A model generated the notes under the pieces. It worked only from the letters and a program-made list of their open reading frames with translations, ran no database searches and was not told where the DNA came from. A DNA stretch of 17,094 nt, taken from NCBI GenBank assembly GCA_003554465.1, contig PWGL01000142.1, forward strand, positions 1-17,094, written 5' to 3'. This stretch comes from Candidatus Pacearchaeota archaeon. Lineage in GTDB: Archaea; Nanobdellota; Nanobdellia; Pacearchaeales; GW2011-AR1. Below are positions 1 to 6,954 of this stretch, one piece after another (positions within the stretch are counted from its first letter, which is position 1; every line of letters begins with the position of its first letter). The translations under genes and the position numbers were made by a program.

Positions 1-10
1 AAACGTAACA

Positions 11-20
11 TTTTTAAATA
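11..20 (+). promoter_or_regulatory. TATA-like promoter of the pilus operon
   Basis: An A/T box (TTTTTAAATA) is centred about 25 nt before the first ATG of the pilus gene run. This is the usual archaeal TATA-to-start-site distance, so the transcript would begin at or next to the ATG and be leaderless. Assigned from position and composition only; the upstream BRE lies close to the window edge. Confidence 0.45.
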
Positions 21-40
21 AACATTACTCTAGATAAAAC

Positions 41-508
41 ATGGATAAAAATAAAAGGGGGATTTCACCTGTGGTTGCAGTAGCTATGTTGATAGCAGTG
101 GTTATAGTTCTTGCGTTAATTGTCTTTTTTGCGGCTAGAGAAATGATAGAAGATGTTTTAGTAAAATCTGTAGCAGGGGAAGATATGGAAAGAGGTCAAG
201 CTTGTAGAGAAATTAATTTGGATGTAGGGTATTACTCTTCAGATGGGAGGGTAGAAATAGTAAATGATGGCAATATACCAGTTTATAAATTTGATATTCT
301 TGCAGAAGTAGACGGTTATGAGCAATCTTACTTCTCCGATGAGGAATTTGATTCTGAAAGTCTTGGTATTGGTGACTCTATTACAGTAACTATAGATGAG
401 GACTATGATGAAGTTGAGGTCATCCCTATTATCATAGGTGAAGACGAAGAAGGTGTTGAAATGTCCGCAAAATGCGAAGACCATACTCATAAGGCTAGGC
501 GAAATTAA
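41..508 (+). CDS. Archaeal type IV prepilin (ISP class)
   Basis: A 155-aa secreted pilin subunit. The N-terminus has a short basic leader ending KRG, then ISPVVAVAM and about 25 hydrophobic residues. This is the class III signal peptide that archaeal prepilin peptidase (PibD/ArlK family) cuts after Gly7, leaving the hydrophobic helix to pack the pilus core. The rest (about residues 38-155) is an acidic, beta-prone head with Cys55 and Cys146. The ATG is supported by a TATA-like box 25 nt upstream, with no room for a ribosome-binding site. It is the first of nine close-packed genes; a similar pilin follows 22 nt later and the assembly ATPase lies downstream. Inference: a major or accessory pilin of an adhesion pilus. 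The head shows no specific ligand-binding motif that I recognise. Confidence 0.88.
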   Translation: MDKNKRGISPVVAVAMLIAVVIVLALIVFFAAREMIEDVLVKSVAGEDMERGQACREINLDVGYYSSDGRVEIVNDGNIPVYKFDILAEVDGYEQSYFSDEEFDSESLGIGDSITVTIDEDYDEVEVIPIIIGEDEEGVEMSAKCEDHTHKARRN

Positions 509-530
509 ATAATAAAGTGGATAAGATATT

Positions 531-1025
531 ATGAAAAAGAAAGGTGTTAGTCCTGTAATTGCAACAGTGCTTATAGTTATGATTACAGTTATGGCTGTGG
601 GGATATTGGCAAGTTTTGTAATTCCGATGATAGAAGATATGTTAGAAGGCAGCACTAGCTGTTTCGAAGTTATGGATCATATTGAAATAGTAGATGATAT
701 TCAATATACTTGCTACAATAGTTCCGCAGGTGCCGAGGAGACAAGAGTGAGAGTTAGGAGAGCTATGGAGGATGTAGATGTTGACGGAATATATGTTGAA
801 CTGGATTTTGAAACATATGAAATAATTGAAGACCCTCATCCAAAAGTTGATATGTTAGATAGAGACGGTGATGAAGCAAATGCGAAATTGCCTAAGGCGG
901 GTGCTAGGACATATATATTTGATGAGGTGTCAGAAAGAGTTGAAGTCGGGATAATTTTACCTGGAGGTAGTATATGTGAGATAGAGGGAAAAAATCTTAA
1001 TGAATGTCGTGACCCGATTTCATAA
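531..1025 (+). CDS. Archaeal type IV prepilin (ISP class), second copy
   Basis: A 164-aa prepilin. Its leader is minimal (MKKKG) and is followed by VSPVIATVL and a hydrophobic helix to about residue 30, so peptidase cleavage after Gly5 is expected. After the helix comes IPMIEDMLEG, which resembles the matching MIEDVL segment of the upstream pilin. The two are probably paralogous, although the heads differ. The head is acidic and has four Cys (residues 44, 63, 149 and 157), which could form disulfides outside the cell. The start lies 22 nt after the previous stop, with only a weak G-rich stretch (AAGTGG) in between. Which of the two ISP pilins is the major subunit cannot be told from the sequence. 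Confidence 0.87.
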   Translation: MKKKGVSPVIATVLIVMITVMAVGILASFVIPMIEDMLEGSTSCFEVMDHIEIVDDIQYTCYNSSAGAEETRVRVRRAMEDVDVDGIYVELDFETYEIIEDPHPKVDMLDRDGDEANAKLPKAGARTYIFDEVSERVEVGIILPGGSICEIEGKNLNECRDPIS

Positions 1026-1035
1026 TTTTGTAAAA

Positions 1036-1581
1036 ATGGAAAAGCTAATAAAGAAGAAATCGGGGCAAATATGGGTTGAAACAGTCATATATATGCTGAT
1101 AGGTCTGGCAATTATAGGGACGTTATTAGCTATTATTATACCTAGATATGGTGAGCAGGAAGATAAAATTATAGCTAATCAGGCAATCAATTTGTTGAAT
1201 AGGATAGATACTCGAATCAGAGATTTAAGATATTATGGTTCAGGAAATACTCGAATGGTAAAGTCTGATGTTAAATCTGGGAATTTATTTATTGATGGGG
1301 AAAAAGATGTCATAAAGATTGTTATGGAAAGTTCTATAGCTTACAGTGAAGTTGGAGAAAAAGTGAAGGAAGATAGAATTTATCTAAAAACTGATGAGTT
1401 AGGTGATATCTATCGGGTAGAGATGGGACTAAATTATTCAGGACAAATAAATATTACATATAATGGGGAAGAGGGAAGAAGAGACTTCCCTAAATCGGCT
1501 ACTGCTTATGAATTAGTTATTTCAAATAGGGGAAGGGTAAGTAACGATATGACTAATATTGATTTTTCGTTAGGTAATTAA
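1036..1581 (+). CDS. Prepilin-like protein with Glu+5 (minor pilin)
   Basis: A 181-aa protein from the ATG at 1036. An in-frame ATG at 1000 would overlap the previous gene by 26 nt and put a polar stretch before the leader, so I prefer 1036. The N-terminus is a Lys-rich leader ending KKKSG, then QIWVETVIYMLIGLAIIG and more hydrophobic residues. If cleaved after that Gly, Glu falls at mature position +5. This is the classic type IV pilin residue that the two ISP pilins before it lack. The head (about residues 40-181) is soluble and mixed alpha/beta. Its place directly before the ATPase, plus the pilin-type N-terminus, suggests a minor pilin or pilus-initiating subunit. Its exact role is not visible. 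Confidence 0.75.
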   Translation: MEKLIKKKSGQIWVETVIYMLIGLAIIGTLLAIIIPRYGEQEDKIIANQAINLLNRIDTRIRDLRYYGSGNTRMVKSDVKSGNLFIDGEKDVIKIVMESSIAYSEVGEKVKEDRIYLKTDELGDIYRVEMGLNYSGQINITYNGEEGRRDFPKSATAYELVISNRGRVSNDMTNIDFSLGN

Positions 1582-1628
1582 TTTGAAAAATCCGAAACAA
1601 ATAAAAAGGTTAATCTTTTCTTAGATAT

Positions 1629-1635
1629 GAGGTGG
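1629..1635 (+). promoter_or_regulatory. Shine-Dalgarno-like site that sets the ATPase start
   Basis: GAGGTGG lies about 11 nt before the ATG at 1647 and fits the anti-SD end of archaeal 16S rRNA (CCUCC core). The alternative GTG start at 1632 overlaps this site, so the ATG at 1647 is preferred. Clear SD sites are rare in this window, which makes this one informative. Confidence 0.6.
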
Positions 1636-1646
1636 AGTCAATAAAT

Positions 1647-3197
1647 ATGGCAAAAAAAGAGGGAAAAGATGTTAGTATTCCAAAGATAAATCTTAATCCT
1701 AGCTTTCCAGCCATACCAAAAGTTTCTAATAAAACCAAGGTTGACGTAAGATACTCATTAATACCTCCCTATGCTTATGCCCATATTCATTGGGACGAAG
1801 AGGAAAAAGAGGTTATTTATGAATTAGAAGAACCACTGTTAAGCAGCGAGGAAAAAGAAGCCTTAGAAACTATTAAGAAAAGTATGAGGGAGGTTGTGAA
1901 TATCAATATATTGATAGAAAAAACTACTAAAAGTATGTTGAAATATATTCACAAAACAGCAAAGTTGCTAATTTCTGAAATGGGTCTTCAGATAAAAGAA
2001 GATAGCTATAAAAAAATTTTTTATTATTTGTATAGAGATTATATAGGACTGGGAAAAGTCGAGCCACTAATTAAAGATTATTTTATTGAAGATATTGAAT
2101 GTAACGGGGCTAATTTGCCAACCTATATAGTCCATAGAAAATTCAGAAATATTAAAACTAAAGTTATCTTTAAAGATATGGATATACTAAGAAATTTTGT
2201 TGAAAAACTTGCTCAAAGATGTGGCAAATATGTTTCTTATGCGAACCCTCTTCTTGACGGTAGCTTACCCGATGGTTCTAGAGTTAATGCATCTTACACA
2301 GAAGATGTCACTAGTAAAGGTCCTACTTTTACTATAAGAAAATTTACTAAAACTCCTTGGACACCTACTCAGTTGATAAAATTTGATACTCTTAGTCCCG
2401 AGATGCTGGCATATTTTTGGCTACTTATAGAGCATGAGTGCAACCTTTTAATTGCGGGAGGGACATCTTCAGGTAAAACTTCGCTTTTAAATGCACTTGC
2501 TTTTTTCATGCCTCCTGAAAAAAGAATTGTTACTATTGAAGACACAAGGGAGTTAAATTTAGAGAAAGAAAACTGGTTACCAAGTGTTGCGAGAACTGCT
2601 ATGGGAACAGGAAAAACAGGAGAAGTAGACCTATTCTCTTTATTAAAAAATTCATTTAGGCAGAACCCAAACTATGTTATAGTTGGAGAGGTTAGGGGAA
2701 AAGAGGCTTTTGTTTTATTCCAGGGAATGTCTTCAGGACATCCTTCAATATCAACTATGCACGCCGATTCTGTAGATACAGTTATTAAAAGACTTCAAAC
2801 ACCCCCTATAGAGCTTTCTCCAACTCTAATTAATACATTAGATGCTGTTGCTATAATGAGTCACGCAATAGTTAGCGGTGAGGAAACAAGAAAGCTCAGA
2901 AAAGTGACTGAAGTTGTGAAAGTCGACCCGCAAGGTGTTGCCCTAACAAATACTCCTTTTATATGGTCTCCAAAAGACGATAAATTTTACTTTAAAAAAG
3001 ACTCAAAAGTTTTTGGAAAAATTGGGGCTAACTTTGGAATGAGTAACGAAGAGTTGCAAGAAGAATTCAATAAAAGAACAAAACTCCTTTATGAATGGTA
3101 TAAAGGGGGGCTTTTTGATTTTAAAAAAGTCCAGGATGAAATAGATAGCTATTATCAAGATCCAAAAAAAGCGTTAGAAAAATACGGGGTAACATAA
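1647..3197 (+). CDS. Type II/IV secretion (pilus assembly) ATPase, VirB11/CpaF/ArlI type
   Basis: A 516-aa cytoplasmic hexameric motor ATPase that powers pilin polymerisation through the platform proteins encoded downstream. The N-terminal half (about 1-240) is the variable docking and sensing region. The catalytic half has the family motifs in order: Walker A GGTSSGKT at 271-278, Asp box TIEDTREL from 296, Walker B VGEVRG at 346-351 with Glu348, and His box MHAD at 371-374. The upstream GTG at 1632 would add five residues; the ATG at 1647 is chosen because GAGGTGG sits just before it. The C-terminal about 75 residues (KDDKFYFKKDSKVFG onward) extend past the ATPase core, as is common in archaeal homologues. 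No ArlH-type partner is nearby, which argues for a pilus rather than an archaellum. Family certain; exact pilus type inferred. Confidence 0.95.
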   Translation: MAKKEGKDVSIPKINLNPSFPAIPKVSNKTKVDVRYSLIPPYAYAHIHWDEEEKEVIYELEEPLLSSEEKEALETIKKSMREVVNINILIEKTTKSMLKYIHKTAKLLISEMGLQIKEDSYKKIFYYLYRDYIGLGKVEPLIKDYFIEDIECNGANLPTYIVHRKFRNIKTKVIFKDMDILRNFVEKLAQRCGKYVSYANPLLDGSLPDGSRVNASYTEDVTSKGPTFTIRKFTKTPWTPTQLIKFDTLSPEMLAYFWLLIEHECNLLIAGGTSSGKTSLLNALAFFMPPEKRIVTIEDTRELNLEKENWLPSVARTAMGTGKTGEVDLFSLLKNSFRQNPNYVIVGEVRGKEAFVLFQGMSSGHPSISTMHADSVDTVIKRLQTPPIELSPTLINTLDAVAIMSHAIVSGEETRKLRKVTEVVKVDPQGVALTNTPFIWSPKDDKFYFKKDSKVFGKIGANFGMSNEELQEEFNKRTKLLYEWYKGGLFDFKKVQDEIDSYYQDPKKALEKYGVT

Positions 3198-3232
3198 ACT
3201 ATCTTATTACCAATATATTAGTTGCAAAAGAT

Positions 3233-3242
3233 TATTAAATAC
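3233..3242 (+). promoter_or_regulatory. Possible internal promoter in the pilus operon
   Basis: The 83 nt between the ATPase and the next small ORF is the largest gap in the operon. It contains a purine-rich BRE-like stretch (GCAAAAG) followed by ATTATTAAATACT, a good archaeal TATA match. Transcription would start near 3263-3268, about 15 nt before the small ORF. A similar BRE/TATA pair occurs upstream of rtcB near 14105. It could give independent expression of the platform half of the operon. Not proven by sequence alone. Confidence 0.3.
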
Positions 3243-3280
3243 TTGCTGCCTCTCAGAAATAAAAGAGATCTACTTTTAAA

Positions 3281-3457
3281 ATGAAAGAAGAAAATTTGAA
3301 TTTAATCGCCCAATTGATAGATAGCATGGAAGAAGTGTTAAAGGAGCTTGAAAAGAATAAAGATGAAAATAAAAAAGAATTCTTAAAAAATAAAAAAGAG
3401 ATTTTAAATTTTCAAAAACAGATTGAAGATATTCTAAAACAAGGAGCTGTTAAATAG
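3281..3457 (+). CDS. Small coiled-coil protein in the pilus operon
   Basis: A 58-aa ORF (starts MKEENLNLIAQLIDSMEEVL, ends DILKQGAVK, TAG stop). It lies between the assembly ATPase and the first platform gene, with one base before the next ATG. The composition is strongly Lys/Glu/Leu/Ile with heptad-like spacing of hydrophobics, so a single amphipathic or coiled-coil helix is expected. It has no signal peptide or membrane segment and is predicted cytoplasmic. Support for a real gene: it fills the gap almost exactly, stops one base before the next start, and keeps an uninterrupted charged-helix composition in an AT-rich gap. No known family recognised. Inference: a small adaptor for the ATPase or the cytoplasmic coil of the next protein. 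Confidence 0.6.
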   Translation: MKEENLNLIAQLIDSMEEVLKELEKNKDENKKEFLKNKKEILNFQKQIEDILKQGAVK

Positions 3458-3458
3458 A

Positions 3459-4826
3459 ATGAGCCTCGAAAATTTAGAAAAAAACATTAAAGAAGAGAAA
3501 AAAATAATTGAAGAAATCTCTTACCACAAGAGCCAGTTAGAAAAAATTGAGAAAGACCCTTATAGTGGTGAGAACGAGAAAAAAATGTTGAGACAAGTTT
3601 TAAATTCTTCGTTAGAAAGAATTAAGATATTAAATGATACTATTCCTGACCTAGTTAAATCATTAGAAGGCGTGAAGAAGTTGGATGGTGGCAAACCTAC
3701 AAAAAATTTGGAAAAGAAAGATGGAAAAGATATAGGGAAAGAGAACAATTTTGTCAATCTGAGAGACGAAGGGGGAGAGATTGTTAGTATTAAAAAAGAG
3801 AATAAAAATAAATATTTGAAACAGTTGAGAATAAAAGAAGATATATTGAAAAGATTGAAAAAAGGTAATAGGGGAAGGGAGGGGAAGGAAAGGGAAGGAA
3901 AAAGACAGAAAGAACTTATGGAGTTTAAAGAAGCTGGAGAATATGCAAAAATTTCAAATAAACTTTTTTTCAAATTATCAAATAATATTATAAAAAAAGG
4001 TAAATTCAAAGAATTGAATGAGGATTTAAGACAAGCAAATATGCCTTTCTTAACAGTAACTTACTTAAGTATGATATTCTTTACCACTTTATTAATATCT
4101 ATTTTTAGCCTTCTCTTTTTTGCGACTTCGTTTTTTATCTCATTTTTTCCTCCTGGAATATCCCCGGAAATAACTTTAGATTACGTAGCTATAAATCTTG
4201 GAATTTCTCTGGCACTACCACTAATTACATTTTTCTCAATATATTATTATCCAAAAAGTGAGGCTAAAAGTTTTGGAGATAAAATAGATCATGAACTGCC
4301 TTTTGCCACAATACATATGTCTGCGGTTGCAGGTTCGGGGATAGAACCTAGCGAAATATTTAAGATAATAGCCCTGGGGGAAGAGTATCCTAACACAAAG
4401 ATAGAGATGAAAAAAATCATTAACCAGGTTAATGTTTATGGTTTTGATCTCGTTACTGCATTAAAAAATACTGCCAGAGAAACTTCAAGTCAAAAACTTA
4501 GCGAGTTATTAAATGGAGTTTCTACAACAATCTCTGGAGGAGGTAACTTAACTAATTTTCTGGATGAAAGGGCTGAAGGATTATTGTATGACTACAGACT
4601 AGAAAGAGAGAAATATAATAAAGAGTCTGAAACGTTTATGGATATTTATATAGGTGTTGTTATTGCTGCTCCTATGATATTGATGCTATTATTCATACTT
4701 ATGGGAATGACGGGTATGGGTTTAGAGTTAGGACCCGGAGCTTTATCTATAATAATGGTTACGGCCATAGCAATAATCAACATATTTTTCCTATTATTCC
4801 TAAATTTAAAACAGCCACCATACTAA
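3459..4826 (+). CDS. Type II secretion F (TadB/TadC-like) pilus platform protein with long coiled-coil N-terminus
   Basis: A 455-aa inner-membrane platform subunit. Residues 1 to about 190 are soluble, very Lys/Glu-rich and coiled-coil-like. About 128-155 is a basic, Gly/Arg/Lys-rich linker encoded by a polypurine tract. Membrane helices are expected near 198-230 and 241-263. The T2SSF cytoplasmic domain follows (HELPFATIHMSAVAGSGIEP from 279, then the GFDLVTAL and SGGGNLTNFLDERAEG region at 328-374). A final helix pair lies near 395-417 and 426-448. The T2SSF domain contacts the ATPase and passes its motion to the pilus base. The first ATG after the small ORF's stop is used. Archaellum ArlJ carries two T2SSF modules in one chain; here they are in two genes, as in bacterial TadB/TadC. 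The long N-terminal coil is an unusual addition. Confidence 0.88.
   Translation: MSLENLEKNIKEEKKIIEEISYHKSQLEKIEKDPYSGENEKKMLRQVLNSSLERIKILNDTIPDLVKSLEGVKKLDGGKPTKNLEKKDGKDIGKENNFVNLRDEGGEIVSIKKENKNKYLKQLRIKEDILKRLKKGNRGREGKEREGKRQKELMEFKEAGEYAKISNKLFFKLSNNIIKKGKFKELNEDLRQANMPFLTVTYLSMIFFTTLLISIFSLLFFATSFFISFFPPGISPEITLDYVAINLGISLALPLITFFSIYYYPKSEAKSFGDKIDHELPFATIHMSAVAGSGIEPSEIFKIIALGEEYPNTKIEMKKIINQVNVYGFDLVTALKNTARETSSQKLSELLNGVSTTISGGGNLTNFLDERAEGLLYDYRLEREKYNKESETFMDIYIGVVIAAPMILMLLFILMGMTGMGLELGPGALSIIMVTAIAIINIFFLLFLNLKQPPY
3871..3894 (+). other. Polypurine tract with G-quadruplex-type pattern
   Basis: Within an AT-rich gene, the coding strand has four G runs of 4, 3, 4 and 3 bases separated by loops of 2, 1 and 7 bases, which meets the common G3+N1-7 rule. 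The purine-only stretch extends from 3870 to 3905. It encodes the basic Gly/Arg/Lys linker of the platform protein, so it may simply reflect that composition with GGG, AGG and GGA codons. Confidence 0.5.
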
Positions 4827-4830
4827 GAAA

Positions 4831-5685
4831 ATGAAAATAGAAAAGAAACACATACTCGGAATACTCGCAGCAATTATTTTGGTAGTAACAAGTATAGCTT
4901 TATTCAGGGAACAAGAAGATTTAATGATTTTCCTTATAGGTATAGGTATAGTTTTTGGGGCTTTCCCTTTTGTTATAAGTTCTATTATGGTTACAAGAGA
5001 AGATCAAGAAAACGATAGAATGTTTCTTGAATTTAGTAGGGATTTAGTTGAAAATGTAAAGGCCGGGACACCTATAAGCCAGTCTATAATTAATGTTAGG
5101 AGTAAGCATTATGGTTCATTGACCCCCCATGTTAAAAAGTTAGCAAATCAAATATCTGTAGGTATACCTGTTCAACAAGCGTTAAGTATATTTGTAAAGG
5201 ATGTTGATAGCCCTGCAGTTAGGAGAGCTATAGATTTGATTAGTGAGGCTGAAAAAGCAGGGGGGGACATAACAGATATTTTAGATTCTGTAACAGACTC
5301 TATTGAGGAGACAGAAAAGTTAAAGAAAGAGAGGAAGGCTTCTGTTTATTCTTTAGTTGTTGAAGGATATATAATCTTTATTATATTTGTGGGGATAATG
5401 CTTTTGTTACAATTTAGTATCTTGCCTATGATCTCAGATGTAGGAGAGATAGGTGATGAGGAGGGAAGAGTTGATGATGAAGTGGGGATGGGCCTAGGAG
5501 GTGGTGGAGATGTAGATATGGATATGACTCGGCCATTACTTTTCTTATTACTGGCGCAAGGTTTTTTTGCGGGTTTTGTTATTGGGAAATTATCAGAGGG
5601 AAAACTTGTATCAGGAATTAAACATTCATTTGCTTTGGTGACTATATCCTTACTTATATATACAGGTGCAAATGCATTTTTTTAA
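4831..5685 (+). CDS. Second type II secretion F (TadC-like) pilus platform protein
   Basis: A 284-aa membrane protein that starts 4 nt after the first platform gene stops. Hydrophobic helices are expected near 8-25, 31-53, 172-197, 235-253 and 262-282. Between the second and third lies the cytoplasmic T2SSF domain (about 65-170). It includes FSRDLVENVKAGTPISQSI, SVGIPVQQALSIF and ISEAEKAGGDITDILDSV, the typical two-helix-hairpin pattern with conserved small residues. The loop at about 203-232 is Gly/Asp/Glu-rich and probably faces outside. The pairing of a long and a short F-domain protein matches TadB/TadC organisation. Together with the upstream subunit it should form the base that the ATPase drives. 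Family assignment is firm; partner stoichiometry is unknown. Confidence 0.9.
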   Translation: MKIEKKHILGILAAIILVVTSIALFREQEDLMIFLIGIGIVFGAFPFVISSIMVTREDQENDRMFLEFSRDLVENVKAGTPISQSIINVRSKHYGSLTPHVKKLANQISVGIPVQQALSIFVKDVDSPAVRRAIDLISEAEKAGGDITDILDSVTDSIEETEKLKKERKASVYSLVVEGYIIFIIFVGIMLLLQFSILPMISDVGEIGDEEGRVDDEVGMGLGGGGDVDMDMTRPLLFLLLAQGFFAGFVIGKLSEGKLVSGIKHSFALVTISLLIYTGANAFF

Positions 5686-5686
5686 A

Positions 5687-6433
5687 ATGAAAGTTGGAAA
5701 AAGTATTAAAAAAGATTATTTTAATAAGAAAGGTTTGGGCCATGTCGAGATGATTTTGTCTTTTGTTATATTTATAACTGCATTGTTGTTCCTAATCAGT
5801 ATATTTAATCCATTTGAAACTAGAGATGATATTCAGGAAGATTACTTAGATAGGTTAGAAAAAGAGTTCTCTAGAAAAATGTCGGGAGAGGTATCATTTA
5901 GAGCTTTATTTTTAGATGAAGAAGAAGAGTGTTTTAGAATCCAAGGTTACGGAGATGGGGGCGGGGAAAATATAATAATTAAAAATGAAGATATGGAGCT
6001 GGTAGAAGGAAAAATTCAGGGGCAGCATCTAGTAGTCGGAGCAAATGAGAGCGATTTTTTTTACATTTTTTCTTCAAATTTATTTGAGGAGAATGACGAA
6101 ATTAATTGTCAAACGCCTCCTCAACCTAATGATTTAGATAGTGATAAATATAATATGGGTATGTGGAGAAAATATACTGTTTATGAAAATGAAAGTTTAT
6201 ATGATTTGAAAGAAGAATACTATGATGATTATGAAGACTTGAAAAGCGAACTGAGAATTCCTAGAGACAGGGAATTTTCTTTCCTGCTAAGAAATATTGA
6301 AGATGGGAAAGTTATTATTGAGGCAAATAAATGGGGGGCCCAAAGAGAGGTTTATACTAAGAATAAGAACATACGAATAATTTATAAAGATGGGGAAATA
6401 GAATATAAGGAGTTAGGCTTAACGGTATTTTAA
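5687..6433 (+). CDS. Minor prepilin-like membrane protein (Glu+5 type)
   Basis: A 248-aa protein from the ATG at 5687, one base after the preceding stop. An in-frame ATG at 5666 would overlap the upstream gene by 20 nt and is not preferred. The leader is Lys-rich and ends NKKG, followed by LGHVEMILSFVIFITALLFL. Cleavage after this Gly leaves Glu at +5 and a hydrophobic pilin helix. The head (about 45-248) is acidic, with Cys87 and another Cys in the middle, and ends in a beta-strand-like stretch (IRIIYKDGEIEYKELGLTVF). It follows the platform genes, as minor pilins or priming-complex subunits often do in type IV pilus operons. Its head matches no domain that I can name. Confidence 0.72.
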   Translation: MKVGKSIKKDYFNKKGLGHVEMILSFVIFITALLFLISIFNPFETRDDIQEDYLDRLEKEFSRKMSGEVSFRALFLDEEEECFRIQGYGDGGGENIIIKNEDMELVEGKIQGQHLVVGANESDFFYIFSSNLFEENDEINCQTPPQPNDLDSDKYNMGMWRKYTVYENESLYDLKEEYYDDYEDLKSELRIPRDREFSFLLRNIEDGKVIIEANKWGAQREVYTKNKNIRIIYKDGEIEYKELGLTVF

Positions 6434-6434
6434 A

Positions 6435-6848
6435 ATGATTAAAAATAAAAAAGGATGGTTGAGAATTTTAGAAGCTTTCTTAGCTATAGTTTTGCTTACC
6501 GGTTTTTTTGTCTTCATATATGGTATGAGGGAAAGACCAGATAGAAGAAGAGATGAGATATATGAAATATCAGATAGATTTTTAGAAGATATATCTGGAA
6601 ATAGAGATTTGAGATCAAGTATAGTGAAAGAAGGGTCTGGAGCTGAAGGTGATGTTGAAAATTATATTAACAACTCTGATAGAATGCCAGAGTATTTAGA
6701 TTACACTATCAGAATATGTGATGCTGTAGATATTTGTGGTCCTGACGAATACAGACCAGATATGTACTCTAGAGCGGGAATTATTTCTGCAGATATTGAA
6801 AAATATGATCCAAAAAAATTGAGAATTTTTATTTGGGAGAAAGAGTGA
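6435..6848 (+). CDS. Minor prepilin-like protein, last gene of the pilus operon
   Basis: A 137-aa protein whose ATG lies one base after the previous stop, so translation is probably coupled. The N-terminus, MIKNKKG followed by WLRILEAFLAIVLLTGFFVFIYG, looks like a prepilin leader and helix. Glu falls at +6 if cut after Gly7, one off the usual +5, so processing is less certain than for its neighbours. The head of about 105 residues has two Cys in RICDAVDICG and otherwise no recognised fold. Alternatively it is an uncleaved bitopic membrane protein. Its location after the other minor pilin suggests both act together at pilus initiation or the tip. The next gene (6955) is unrelated and has its own promoter. 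Confidence 0.65.
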   Translation: MIKNKKGWLRILEAFLAIVLLTGFFVFIYGMRERPDRRRDEIYEISDRFLEDISGNRDLRSSIVKEGSGAEGDVENYINNSDRMPEYLDYTIRICDAVDICGPDEYRPDMYSRAGIISADIEKYDPKKLRIFIWEKE

Positions 6849-6925
6849 AATAAATGCCGAAACTATTTTTTAAAATTAAATTTAAGTATGTTAAAAATAT
6901 TTTATATAGTAAAAATTAAGATAAA

Positions 6926-6933
6926 TTTTTATA
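6926..6933 (+). promoter_or_regulatory. TATA-like promoter of the CDF transporter gene
   Basis: TTTTTATA is centred about 25 nt before the ATG at 6955, which points to a leaderless transcript. An additional A/T-rich box near 6864-6880, preceded by CCGAAAC, may be an alternative promoter or part of the pilus operon's 3' end. Confidence 0.4.
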
Positions 6934-6954
6934 CTCTTCCAATATCTCCGTAAT

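Noticed and set aside
239..655. 138-aa open frame on the minus strand overlapping both first pilins
   Set aside because: It crosses two well-supported pilin genes and the gap between them; no family features or upstream signals.
1000..1035. Upstream ATG (1000) as start of the third pilus gene
   Set aside because: It would overlap the preceding gene and put extra residues before a normal prepilin leader; ATG 1036 gives the expected short basic leader.
3560..4009. 149-aa open frame on the minus strand
   Set aside because: It is the antisense of the Lys/Glu-rich coil of the platform gene; its Phe/Ser/Leu-rich product is what such polypurine coding sequence yields in reverse. No promoter or start context supports it.
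41..6848. Archaellum operon
   Set aside because: No ArlH (KaiC-like) ATPase, ArlF/ArlG stator proteins or ArlCDE genes are present, and the platform is split in two genes; a type IV pilus fits better.
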